Shown one piece after another: positions 44,177 through 53,558 of a stretch of DNA of 64,000 nucleotides (positions within the stretch are counted from its first letter, which is position 1; every line of letters starts with the position of its first letter). The DNA is taken from the NCBI RefSeq assembly GCF_900186615.1, contig NZ_LT896588.1:3593119-3657118 (forward strand), given 5' to 3'. The notes below the pieces were generated by a model. That model was not told the DNA's origin and did not search any database. It saw only the letters and a list, made by a program, of their open reading frames with translations. The stretch comes from Parabacteroides bouchesdurhonensis (GTDB taxonomy: Bacteria; Bacteroidota; Bacteroidia; Bacteroidales; Tannerellaceae). The translations under genes and the position numbers were made by a program.

Positions 44177-46880
44177 TCTCTATTATCTTCCGTTCGTTCA
44201 TCACTTTACCTTTTCGAAAAGGGATATCTATAATGAAACATGTACCTTTATTAACCTCTGATTCGACATGTATAGTACCCTCCATTCTTTTAACAATTTC
44301 CTTACAAATAGAAAGGCCCAACCCTCCTCCTTGCACAAAATCATCCGATTTATAAAAACGCTCAAAAATCTTATCCTTTTCTGTTTCAGATATACCGATT
44401 CCTGTATCTTTTACAAATAAATTAATCCTGCTCCCTTCTTCTGCCAGTATATAACCAACTGTTACTTTCCCTACTTTTGTAAACTTAAACGCATTGTCTA
44501 TTAAATTATCCAACAATTGTTTTAAACGGAATGGATCACTGATAAACGACACAGGTTCTTCTGGTATATCCATTTGCATTTCAATGGAAGTTGGACAATT
44601 CGGAAGGTTAGACTCTATAGAATCTCTCACTATATCTGTAAGATTACATGTTTCCTCGCGAAATAAAATACCACTTTCTATACGAGAGATATCTAAGATT
44701 TCATTAATTAAATTCAATAATAAACGACAATTTTCATTTATTATATTGATAAAGTCCTTCCGAGATTCAATAGAAAGTCCTTCTTCTTCAATCAATAAAG
44801 AAGAAAAACCAACAATTGCATTCAGAGGCGTCCGCACTTCATGGCTCATATTTGCCAAAAACAAGCTTTTCAGACGATCAGATTCACGAGCTTCATCAAG
44901 AACACGAACCAATTCTTCCTCTATTTTTTTAAATTTTTCTATATTCAAACATAATCCAAACAATTTATAATGATTTCCTAAAGACGATTTAGGCAATGAT
45001 GCTATACGATACTCCCACCATTGATAACCCTCTCCATTGAAATCTTGTCGTATCTGAATTGTTGACTTAGATATTTTACCTGAATAAAAGCCCTTTATAG
45101 TCTTTTTCCACCATCCGTAATCATCAGGATGAATTATAGACTTAAATTTCTGTATCATAATGGCGTGAAGACCATTATCAGGAATATTAAATGAACGAAA
45201 GAATGACTCATCAAACATTACATAATCACCATAGCTATCATAACGCCAAGCAAACACATCTCCGGCAATCATGCTTAACGCTAAAAGCTCTTTCTCCATA
45301 CTTTCGTCTGTAATATCTCTAAAAGATATAATAGCGCCATCTAAATTACCGTCTTTAAAAGTACAACTAACACTTCCGGACACCGGGAAAACCCGCTTAT
45401 CAGCTGTCACAATAACTGCTGTATCATTCAATTTGCGGCTACTCTGTTGTTGACTCAGATGTTCCATCATATTCTGCAAATAAAAAGGATTTCCATCCTC
45501 CTGTATGTAAAATAAATTACGAACATTTTTTTTAATGTAAACATCCGGACTTCCATTCAACTTCAGCCATTTCAGTGCAGATTCATTCATAGAAAGAACA
45601 TTGCCTTTCCGGTCTATATATACTACCCCTTCTTCAAGAGCCTCAATTGTAATTCCTAATTCCAATTGCTCTTTAGATAGCTTTTGTTGTACCTGTTTCT
45701 TTTTTAACGCCTCTCTCTTATACAGACGTAAAAGTATAAACATTAAAATAACAATAAATAAAGCAGATGATATTATACTTGCCCAAATTGCCTTTTTATA
45801 TTTTACCCCAAACGGCATATTAGGAATAATACTATCCTGCGGTAAAGAATCCAAATCTATTTTCCAATACTTAAGTTGTACCCAATCAAACACCGGATAT
45901 TGTTTACTGGCTACTATTGGAAAATCAGAAGCCTTCGCACCGCGAAGTATTTTTACCCCTATGTTTGTAGCATCATAAGTCTGATTATAACTCGGTGTCA
46001 TATACCCTCCTATACGACCATCTCCAAACCCTTCATTATTAACCATGAGAAAAGGAGCCGTTCCCATACTTGCTAAAGACGAATAAAAGGGACTCCACTT
46101 AGGTAATATACAACAACTATGAAGACGATAAAATAAAATCCATTTTAACATGCGCGCCTCTTGGCTATCCACCCGCTCGATCCGTATATGTAAAGGATGA
46201 GGCATAGATCCCAAAGGATGAATAGTATCCGTTTTACTATAAGAAGGAAAAGAATTATAAATAGTTGCAACTTCCGGTAGTTGTTCAAATTGTTGCCGAG
46301 CTTCATTTGCGCTCATTTTCCCTAAATACGTATCTTCTGCAATAATTGCTATATCATCAATTCTGCCAAACAACCTTTCTGCCAAATTATAACATTTCAC
46401 AAAATCCGGCTTTGTCGTAAAACCTGTTACATTTGAGTGTCCTTCCAAAACTCCATTATTGACATAATCTACCCCACTAAAAACAATAGGAACTTTATAG
46501 GTAAGAGGATGTTTTGTTGCTAATAATGAAAAAGTGGCTTGGTCATCGCACACTAGTATTAAATCGAGTGGTTTATTGTCGTACCCTTGTAATAAAAGAC
46601 TTAAAGTATCTAATTCTTGTTGTGCAGAAAGAAATTCTGCATCCAAATAAAATGTCCGCACATCAACCGACATATTATTATCTTTAAAACAATCATAAAC
46701 ACCCTTATTCATCTCATCCTTCCACGAAAAATTCTGTTCGAAAAAAGAATGAATCAACAATACGCGATATTTAGGAGTCTCTTTCCTGGCAAATATAAAA
46801 AACAATGCTATGCCAATAAAAAGACTAATAACGAATAGGAAAGCAAGCAACTTCTTTCGCTTGAAATATCTATTAAACAT
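44169..46880 (-). CDS. Sensor histidine kinase with ABC-substrate-binding-like sensor
   Basis: A 903-residue paralogue of the following gene with the same plan: membrane helix 10-30, sensor 38-350 (VLLIHSFFEQNFSWKDE), helix 364-386, PAS-like domains 405-525 and 530-655, HisKA with His680 (SHEVRTP), HATPase to about 890 (DTGIGISETE, GGGLGLSICK). There is no receiver domain. Phosphate could pass to the receiver of the neighbouring hybrid kinase. It is the first gene of the pair. The ligand is unknown. Confidence 0.9.
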   Translation of the reverse strand: MFNRYFKRKKLLAFLFVISLFIGIALFFIFARKETPKYRVLLIHSFFEQNFSWKDEMNKGVYDCFKDNNMSVDVRTFYLDAEFLSAQQELDTLSLLLQGYDNKPLDLILVCDDQATFSLLATKHPLTYKVPIVFSGVDYVNNGVLEGHSNVTGFTTKPDFVKCYNLAERLFGRIDDIAIIAEDTYLGKMSANEARQQFEQLPEVATIYNSFPSYSKTDTIHPLGSMPHPLHIRIERVDSQEARMLKWILFYRLHSCCILPKWSPFYSSLASMGTAPFLMVNNEGFGDGRIGGYMTPSYNQTYDATNIGVKILRGAKASDFPIVASKQYPVFDWVQLKYWKIDLDSLPQDSIIPNMPFGVKYKKAIWASIISSALFIVILMFILLRLYKREALKKKQVQQKLSKEQLELGITIEALEEGVVYIDRKGNVLSMNESALKWLKLNGSPDVYIKKNVRNLFYIQEDGNPFYLQNMMEHLSQQQSSRKLNDTAVIVTADKRVFPVSGSVSCTFKDGNLDGAIISFRDITDESMEKELLALSMIAGDVFAWRYDSYGDYVMFDESFFRSFNIPDNGLHAIMIQKFKSIIHPDDYGWWKKTIKGFYSGKISKSTIQIRQDFNGEGYQWWEYRIASLPKSSLGNHYKLFGLCLNIEKFKKIEEELVRVLDEARESDRLKSLFLANMSHEVRTPLNAIVGFSSLLIEEEGLSIESRKDFINIINENCRLLLNLINEILDISRIESGILFREETCNLTDIVRDSIESNLPNCPTSIEMQMDIPEEPVSFISDPFRLKQLLDNLIDNAFKFTKVGKVTVGYILAEEGSRINLFVKDTGIGISETEKDKIFERFYKSDDFVQGGGLGLSICKEIVKRMEGTIHVESEVNKGTCFIIDIPFRKGKVMNERKIIENV

Positions 46881-46907
46881 TAAAGTAATAATTGCTTATC
46901 GTAAACA

Positions 46908-46915
46908 CAAACATA
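46908..46915 (-). promoter_or_regulatory. -7 box of the kinase operon
   Basis: Minus-strand TATGTTTG matches the consensus, 28 bases upstream of the ATG at 46880. Confidence 0.45.
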
Positions 46916-47035
46916 CAAATTATATTTGAATAAAGAATTGATTATCCTAAATTTTCAAAAATATATAAACTAATAAATAAGTATATACGCCTAAAATTAC
47001 ATTCTATACTCTATCTAAAGATCATAATAAATAAA

Positions 47036-47067
47036 AAGACCTTGCAAGTAAAAACTCACAAGGTCTT
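47036..47067. terminator. Hairpin left of the tRNA-like remnant
   Basis: AAGACCTTG (47036-47044) pairs with CAAGGTCTT (47059-47067). Leftward it ends in CTTTTTATTTATT, so it is a minus-strand terminator. No minus-strand gene ends nearby except the HNH pseudogene 270 bases away; the closest sequence upstream is the tRNA-like remnant, which this terminator could once have followed. Confidence 0.75.
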
Positions 47068-47078
47068 CTTTTCTACAG

Positions 47079-47110
47079 CGGAGAGATAGGATTATGAACC
47101 TTTTCTCTCC
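47079..47110 (-). other. tRNA(Ser)-like acceptor/T-arm remnant
   Basis: Leftward the sequence contains GGAGAGA (complement of 47104-47110), a T-arm-like AGGTTCATAATCCT and TCTCTCCG. That is both sides of a serine-type acceptor stem around a T-arm, with the D-, anticodon and variable arms missing. The rest of the 46.9-47.3 kb gap shows nothing I can name. It is not a functional tRNA. It may be an attachment-site scar of an integrative element, which often uses tRNA 3' ends, or chance. Confidence 0.3.
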
Positions 47111-47337
47111 AAGTTCCTTATTTACAAGGTTATAAAAATGTCAATTTTACTCTTAGTAATGTTTTAGTAACTGAAGTTTGTCTGATTCAGTCTCACATCG
47201 TCTTCATGGTGTCTATTCATCTAACATTACTATACAAAGGTAAGAATTTAATTAGCACATCAAAGCCTTCTAATAACTTTTTAACAATCAAATCTCAAAG
47301 AAAACATTTGCTTGAAATAAAAATCCTCCTATGAAAT

Positions 47338-48383
47338 CTACTTTTTTATTACCTTTTCTTCCTTTAGTTGTTTTAGTATATCCATTTTAAATTTGGAAAA
47401 AGGTCTATTAAGAAACAAATCTTTCTCGAACTCAATTCCAAAAATCATTCTGTAGGCATCTCTCACTGTTACTCCTAAATCTCTAATAGTATTATGAATA
47501 AGTGGCTCTATGTAATCCTGACTGTTAGCATTAGCTAAATCCATTATATCCTGAAGTTCAAATGGAACATAAGCATTATAAACTTCTTGGGTATGAAATA
47601 ATCTTAGTGTATTTTTTATCTTGCTACGCATCGTAGCATCAGTTGATTCAATAACTGTATTTACAGCATAATGTCCATCAGATAAAGGGATATATCTAAA
47701 ATTGAAACCAGCCTCATCATCAATATATGGATGTATATAATTATCCAAATCCATCTTTTTTTTATGTTTAAGAGATGAGTTACGCAGTTTGCATGATGGT
47801 ATCAAGTTGAAATATGAAAGAGTTAGATCAGGATACAAGGATTGGGGTAACCAATGATCAAATTCTGGGCGAATCAAGCCTTCAAACTCTCCTGCATTCG
47901 ATTGCTCATAAACAGTCAATGTGTATGTCCTATTACAATATGTACAAGTATTTGTACCCATTTTCTCTGAAAGAAAATAACTCAAAATCTTATTTTCAGA
48001 AACATGTGCATCATAGTTAAAGAATAAATTTACTGCTTGTATTTCATTTTGTACTTTATCAAATGCTTTACGTCGCTCAGCCTACTTCTTATCCAAATTG
48101 TGAGTTTCAATTTCCTTTTCTTGTATGTATAACTCCCATTCTTTCTGATCAAAAGGGCTTATTATACGCTTGAATAGTTCTTCATGCAAAAAAGTAGCTC
48201 TTGGGGTTTGGCTACAAGAAATTGTCTAAACTGTTCTTTTGTTAGGTATTTATACGTTTCTGTATGTGTGCAACTTCCACTATAATTTCTTTTCCCTTCC
48301 TTATTAAATAGTCTAGGAAATGTTCTGAAATAATAATCAGCATATTCTTCAGCTTTCTTTATATCAGGTTTCAATATCCACAT
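47338..48383 (-). pseudogene. Broken HNH endonuclease gene (defence-type)
   Basis: An HNH nuclease of about 348 codons, broken twice. Reading from the ATG at 48383, the frame is lost in a run of six T (48188-48193) after AKPQELLF. One extra T restores HEELFKRIISPFDQKEW in the next frame. An in-frame TAG follows at 48082-48084 (between LDKK and AERRKAF). The nuclease part is intact: zinc CxxC (CTYC), EFDHWLPQS and NLIPSCKLRN. The upstream gene overlapped its start. Adjacent ATPase + HNH pairs are defence modules (Septu PtuA/PtuB and relatives), which is inference here. Confidence 0.8.
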
Positions 48384-48385
48384 CT

Positions 48386-48508
48386 CTAATTTTGTTTAAA
48401 AGCATTAATCTCTTCTTGTAAACGCATTTTTATTATTGGCTCCTCAATTATATCTACAAAATTTTCAAGGAATTCCCAATCCATAATTTTTTCTATATCT
48501 TCAGCACT
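48386..48508 (-). pseudogene. 3' stub of the gene upstream of the HNH gene (likely ATPase)
   Basis: About 40 codons in one frame end at the TAG at 48386-48388, three bases past the HNH start, so the two genes nearly overlapped. The stub reads EDIEKIMDWEFLENFVDII and ends LQEEINAFKQN. Its 5' part is gone: at about 48508 the sequence changes into mobA on the other strand. The identity as the ATPase partner of the HNH protein is inferred from gene order only. Confidence 0.5.
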
Positions 48509-48876
48509 GCGTGATGGTGCGTTTTGATGACGAGGAACACGCCCGTTTCCTCACCATGTACGAGCAGTCGGGCGAGTATGCGAAAGCGGTTTTTATCAAA
48601 GCCCGTGTGTTCGGGGAGGAATTTAAGGTCATTAAAGTAGATAATACCTTTCCCGAATACTACGCCAGACTCTCCGATCTGAACGCCCAATTCCGCAGGA
48701 TCGGAGTGAATTACAACCAAGTTGTAAGGGAACTTAAGAGCCATTTTTCCGAGAAAAAAGCGATGGCATTGCTTTATATATTGGAAGAAACCACCCGCCA
48801 GCTTGTATCGGTGAGCCGTGAAATTATAGCATTGACACAGAAATTCGAGCAGGAATGGTTGCGAACATCAATGTAG
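48509..48876 (+). pseudogene. mobA: mobA, 5'-truncated
   Basis: Carries all but the first residues of MobA, the CTnDOT-type relaxosome accessory protein that helps the relaxase MobB at oriT. The recognisable part begins VMVRFDDEEHARFLTMYEQ and runs to the TAG at 48874, overlapping mobB by 22 bases. The upstream sequence belongs to the truncated ATPase stub on the other strand, so the native start is lost. A GTG/ATG at 48511-48516 could still start a shortened product. Confidence 0.75.
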
Positions 48877-50123
48877 GAAACTCCCTGTACGGTGCGTTGG
48901 CATATAACGGGCAGAAGGTAAACGAGGGCGAAGGCAAGCTGCTCGCCTCCAACAAAATCCTTGATAATGGTACGGGAACGGTGGACATTGCCCGTGCCAC
49001 AGCAGATTTTGAAAGGTATCTTCCTGCCCGTATGCGTACCGAGAAACCTGTTATCCACATCTCTCTGAATCCGCATCCGGAAGATAAGCTGACCGATACG
49101 GAGCTTACCGACATCGCACGGGAATACATGGAGAAAATCGGTTACGGCAATCAGCCATACATCGTGTTCAAGCACGAGGACATTGACCGCCACCACCTGC
49201 ATATCGTTTCCATACGTGTGGGTGAGGATGGCAAGCGGCTCAACAACGACTACATCCACCGCCGGAGCAAACGGGCGACCAATGCGCTGGAAAAGAAGTA
49301 CGGGTTGCACCCGTCGGGAAACAGTAGGCAACGGTTGGAACAGGGAGCATTGAAAAAGGTGGATGTTTCCAAAGGCGATGTGAAGCGGCAGGTCAGCAAC
49401 GTCCTCAAAGCCCTCTCAGAAACCTACCGATATCAATCGCTCGGTGAATACCGTGCCTTGCTGTCCCTCTACAATATCACCGTAGAGGAAGCACGGGGCG
49501 AGGTACACGGCAGGGAATACAGAGGTTTTGTCTATTCGGCGACGGACGGTGCGGGAACCAAGACCAGAAATCCGCTGAAAGCCTCCCGCTTCGGAAAGTA
49601 TGCCGGATATGAAGCCTTTGATAACCGGTGTACCGCCTCCCGAACCGAAATAAAGAAAAAGGAGCTTGCAGGGCGGACAAAGGCTATCATTCTCGCTACA
49701 CTCCGACAAGCATCGGGCAAAGATGAACTTATACGAGTGTTGGAATCCAAAGGGATAGATACCGTATTTCGGGAAACCGATACAGGCAGAATTTACGGTG
49801 CGACCTTTGTCGACCACAACACCGGTTGCGTGCTGAACGGCTCACGCATGGGCAAGGAACTCTCCGCAAATGCTTTGCAGGAATGGGTGGTTGCAGCAAG
49901 CAGTCCGATACCGACGGGAATAGGTACTACCGACCCGTCACAACATACCGGAGAACATGAACCGTTTGCGCCGTTCACGAAACAAGTCCATGAACCCGGC
50001 GAGGATTCTGTAACCGGAGGTATGTTCGACCTGTCCATCATACCCGGCACTGATCCGGAGGAAGAAGCGTTCCGCCGGAAGATGCAGCGGAAGAAGAAAA
50101 AAAGAAAAGGCAGGGGTATTTAA
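48855..50123 (+). CDS. mobB: MobB-type relaxase (conjugative mobilization)
   Basis: A 422-residue relaxase that nicks DNA at an origin of transfer. The three-His motif HEDIDRHHLHI at about residues 100-110 is the metal site of relaxases of the MobB/BmgB type found on CTnDOT. The N-terminal Tyr region (MVANINVGNSLYGALAYNGQ) holds the catalytic Tyr candidate. The C-terminus is basic (RKKKKRKGRG). The frame is intact and overlaps mobA. No oriT was recognised nearby. Confidence 0.9.
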   Translation: MVANINVGNSLYGALAYNGQKVNEGEGKLLASNKILDNGTGTVDIARATADFERYLPARMRTEKPVIHISLNPHPEDKLTDTELTDIAREYMEKIGYGNQPYIVFKHEDIDRHHLHIVSIRVGEDGKRLNNDYIHRRSKRATNALEKKYGLHPSGNSRQRLEQGALKKVDVSKGDVKRQVSNVLKALSETYRYQSLGEYRALLSLYNITVEEARGEVHGREYRGFVYSATDGAGTKTRNPLKASRFGKYAGYEAFDNRCTASRTEIKKKELAGRTKAIILATLRQASGKDELIRVLESKGIDTVFRETDTGRIYGATFVDHNTGCVLNGSRMGKELSANALQEWVVAASSPIPTGIGTTDPSQHTGEHEPFAPFTKQVHEPGEDSVTGGMFDLSIIPGTDPEEEAFRRKMQRKKKKRKGRGI

Positions 50124-50149
50124 TTGTAGAATTTTAAAATAAAATCAGT

Positions 50150-52155
50150 ATGTCACAACAAGAAGACGATTTGAGGGCATTGGCGAAAATCATGGATTTT
50201 CTGCGTGCCGTGAGTATATTATTTGTGGTAATCAATATCTATTGGTATTGTTACGAGGCTATCCGCTTATGTGGAGTAAATATTGGGGTAGTTGATAAAA
50301 TCCTTATGAACTTCCACCGCACGGCGGGGCTGTTCGGCTGTATCATTTACACCAAACTGTTCACCGTCCTGTTGCTCGGACTGTCCTGTTTGGGTACGTC
50401 GGGCGTGAAGGAGGAAAAAATCACATGGACGAAAATCTGGACGGCGTGGGTTTCGTGTTTTTCTTTCTGAATTGGTGGATATTGTCGCTGCCATTGGGTA
50501 TAGAGACGAATACCGCTATCTATATTTTCACGATGGCGGTCGGCTATATCTGCCTCTTGATGTCGGGGCTGTACATAAGCCGCCTTTTGAAAAACAACCT
50601 CATGGATGACGTGTTCAACACGGGAAACGAATCCTTCCAGCAGGAAACAAGGCTCATTGAGAACGAGTATTCCGTGAATTTGCCGACACGCTTCTATTAC
50701 AAAAAGAAATGGAACGATGGCTGGATTAATGTTGTAAATGTTTTTCGTGCATCCATCGTGTTGGGAACTCCGGGCAGCGGGAAGTCATTCGCCGTGGTAA
50801 ACAACTATATCAAACAGCAGATTGAAAAGGGATTTAGTCAATATATTTACGACTTTAAGTTTCCCGACCTCTCGATGATTGCCTACAACCATTTGATTAA
50901 TAATCAGGACGGCTACAAGGTAAAGCCAAAATTCTATGTCATCAACTTTGATGATCCCCGTCGTTCGCACCGTTGCAATCCCATTCATCCGGATTTCATG
51001 GAGGATATTACCGACGCTTACGAATCGACATACACCATCATGCTCAACCTCAATAAATCATGGGTGCAGAAGCAGGGCGACTTCTTTGTGGAATCACCTA
51101 TTATCCTGTTCGCCGCCATCATCTGGTACTTGCGAATTTATCAGGGCGGTAAATACTGCACGTTCCCCCATGCCATCGAACTTTTGAACCGCCGGTATGA
51201 AGATATTTTCCCGGTTCTGACCTCATACCCGGAACTCGAAAACTATCTCAGCCCTTTCATGGATGCATGGCTCGGCGGAGCGGCTGAGCAGTTGCAGGGG
51301 CAGATTGCATCTGCCAAAATCTCGCTTTCAAGAATGATTTCACCGCAACTCTATTGGATGATGTCCGATAGTGAGTTTACATTGGACATCAATAATCCCG
51401 CAGAGCCGAAAATCCTCTGTGTGGGAAACAACCCCGACAGGCAGAACATATACGGTGCGGCTTTGGGCTTGTACAACTCCCGTATCGTGAAGCTCATTAA
51501 CAAGAAAGGGATGCTTAAGTCTTCCGTTATCATCGACGAGCTTCCCACCATCTATTTCAAAGGATTGGATAACTTGATTGCAACCGCCCGTTCCAACAAG
51601 GTTGCCGTTTGTCTGGGCTTTCAGGACTTCTCGCAGTTGGTGCGCGATTATGGGGATAAAGAGGCGAAAGTCGTGATGAATACCGTAGGTAACATATTCA
51701 GCGGGCAGGTAGTGGGTGAAACTGCCAAAACGTTAAGTGAACGCTTTGGCAAGGTGTTGCAGAAGCGGCAGAGCATCACCATCAACCGGCAGGATAAGTC
51801 CACCTCCATCAATACGCAAATGGACAGTCTTATTCCACCGAGTAAGATTTCAGAACTTACGCAGGGTATGTTTGTCGGCTCCGTATCGGATAACTTCACC
51901 GAGCGTATCGAGCAAAAAATCTTCCATGCCGAGATTGTGGTGGATACCGACAAGGTGAAGCGGGAGGAGACCGCCTATAAGAAAATCCCCATCATCACCG
52001 ATTTCACCGATGCAGACGGCAACGACCGCATGAAGGAACAGATACAGGAGAATTACAACCGCATCAAAGCAGAGGTGAAGCAGATCGTTTCGGATGAATT
52101 GCAGCGCATAGCCAATGATCCGGAGCTCTCACACCTGTTACAGCAAAAAGGGTGA
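50150..52155 (+). pseudogene. mobC: mobC/TraG-like coupling protein, frameshifted
   Basis: The VirD4/TraG-like coupling ATPase that delivers the relaxed DNA to the secretion channel. The frame is lost at about 50445: codons for TKIWTA are followed by a missing G, so the first 106 residues end in a stop at 50468, while FVFFFLNWWILSL onward continues in another frame. The length 2006 is one base short of 669 codons. The rest, with Walker A VLGTPGSGKS and Walker B-type VIIDELPTIYF, is complete. An internal start (50425) could make a truncated protein. Confidence 0.85.
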
Positions 52156-52185
52156 TTCCATCCCCTATATATAATAAGGTATAGA

Positions 52186-52224
52186 AACAACGACGGCAAT
52201 AACCTCAAAATTACTGCCGTTGTT
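52186..52224 (+). terminator. mobABC terminator
   Basis: AACAACGACGGCA-type arm pairs with TGCCGTTGTT, followed by TTTTCT, 31 bases past the mobC stop. It lies between converging genes. Confidence 0.7.
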
Positions 52225-52226
52225 TT

Positions 52227-52883
52227 CTATTCTGCGTCTTCCGCATCCAATTCTGCAATTTCAATTTGTACCTCTTTAACCAGCTCATTCCAAAGGGTGG
52301 TAAAGGATTCATCTATTTTAAAACGGACAAAAAACACATCTGTTGTATCTTTATTCAAGCGGTCTATGATCTTTTGCCGTTGTTTATTCTCCGGTTCATG
52401 ACCTTTACGGCAGATATAATCAAACAGGATTTCGCGGAGCCAAATACGTATTTCGTATTGTGTATCTTCATCAAAATCAGCGTATGTCTGTTCTTCGTAT
52501 TCTTCTTCATTTCCATCAGGCGACGGCTTTGCCCGAAGGTCGTCCAATATACTTTGGGCAAACTGCCCTGACTCCTTATCGGCATATTTTTTAGAATACT
52601 TTTCCAGCAATTCCCAGTCCTAACGGGAAAGGGGGTATTTGCCCAATACCCTTTCCACGTCCCGAATCCGCCTCATATCTGTTTGGACTTCGGCGGACAG
52701 GGATTGGCACTCTTTACAGATATGCACGGCATGACCTTTGCCGCTGAACCGTTCATTGGCTTTTCTTTCTCCGCATATCTTACAATAGTGTCCGGGACTC
52801 TTTTTTTCTTCTTTACCACGGGCTGAATGACTATCTTTTTGCAAAAATATTGAAATTCGCATAAAACCGAAAATATCAATCAT
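52227..52883 (-). pseudogene. Conjugative-element hypothetical gene with in-frame amber stop
   Basis: One reading frame split by TAG at 52617-52619, between GKYPLSR and DWELLEKYSKK. A glutamine codon (CAG to TAG) is the simplest ancestor. The N-terminal part has a zinc-ribbon-like pair of CxxC (CKICGERKANERF, CKECQ), the C-terminal part is acidic and helical. The start is uncertain (ATG at 52883 or 52862). I know this kind of protein only as an uncharacterised passenger of Bacteroides conjugative elements. Confidence 0.65.
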
Positions 52884-52901
52884 TGATTGCAATCCAAACA
52901 A

Positions 52902-53444
52902 TTATTTTTTCTTGCTGTGCCGTCTGTAGCACTTGTCTCCGGCAGCATTAAGTATAAAATTTTCTGTAATTTCCTGTTTGGCATTGTTAAGCATCGGATT
53001 GGCAATGGAGAATTTACAAGTAATTTCCTTTGCCAGCACGGTTGTCTCCGCTGCATTTTTATACGCGTCGGGCAATTTCACCGAAGTTTTCGCAAGCGAA
53101 TCCACAAGTTCCTGATTCTTGTCTATCAATTTCTGATAGAACTGTTTCATCGAATTGAATCGCTCCTTTTCCATACTTTCCTTGTTACGGGCGATACTTT
53201 CGTTGAGCGTGGCAAGGCGTTTTGACTTTTCAGAGTCAAACTTCTTCGTCAGAAAGGCAACACTATCCTTGACTGTGATGTCCGTCGGATCTCCCATCTC
53301 GATTACTTTGAATTGTAAATCAGTCCACGTCCCTTTTTTGTCCGTTTGCACAAAATCGGCAATAGCCTTTTCGTATTTACTTTGTCCTCCACAACTTGTA
53401 AGCAGCGGTAATACTACCGCCATCATTACTAAATTTCTATTCAT
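52902..53444 (-). CDS. Conjugative-element lipoprotein, function unknown
   Basis: A 180-residue lipoprotein with lipobox LLTSC at residue 18. The middle (about 80-125) is a Lys/Glu-rich coiled-coil-like helix (KKFDSEKSKRLATLNESIAR). No named family. It is intact and lies between the amber-interrupted gene and rteC, so it is probably part of the element. Confidence 0.65.
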   Translation of the reverse strand: MNRNLVMMAVVLPLLTSCGGQSKYEKAIADFVQTDKKGTWTDLQFKVIEMGDPTDITVKDSVAFLTKKFDSEKSKRLATLNESIARNKESMEKERFNSMKQFYQKLIDKNQELVDSLAKTSVKLPDAYKNAAETTVLAKEITCKFSIANPMLNNAKQEITENFILNAAGDKCYRRHSKKK

Positions 53445-53558
53445 ATTATTTTACTATTATTATTTCCACACACTTTTATTTAGGGCATATAAGTTTTTAT
53501 ATGCTGGCAAATATACGCAAAAAAACAAGGGTAACCGTAAGTTTTTCGGCACTTAATC

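Noticed and set aside
44169-46880. Hybrid two-component system with AraC output
   Set aside because: There is no Y_Y_Y/beta-propeller sensor and no helix-turn-helix domain in either kinase.
47079-47110. Functional tRNA gene
   Set aside because: D-arm, anticodon arm and variable arm are missing; only an acceptor/T-arm-like piece is present.
50430-50470. Programmed frameshift in mobC
   Set aside because: No slippery heptamer with a following pseudoknot is visible, and the same kind of single-base loss occurs in three neighbouring genes.
47338-52883. Amber codon read as an amino acid (recoded TAG)
   Set aside because: Genes in the window, such as the HAD gene (TAG at 6456-6458) and mobA, use TAG as a normal stop, and the genes with internal TAG lie among frameshifted neighbours.
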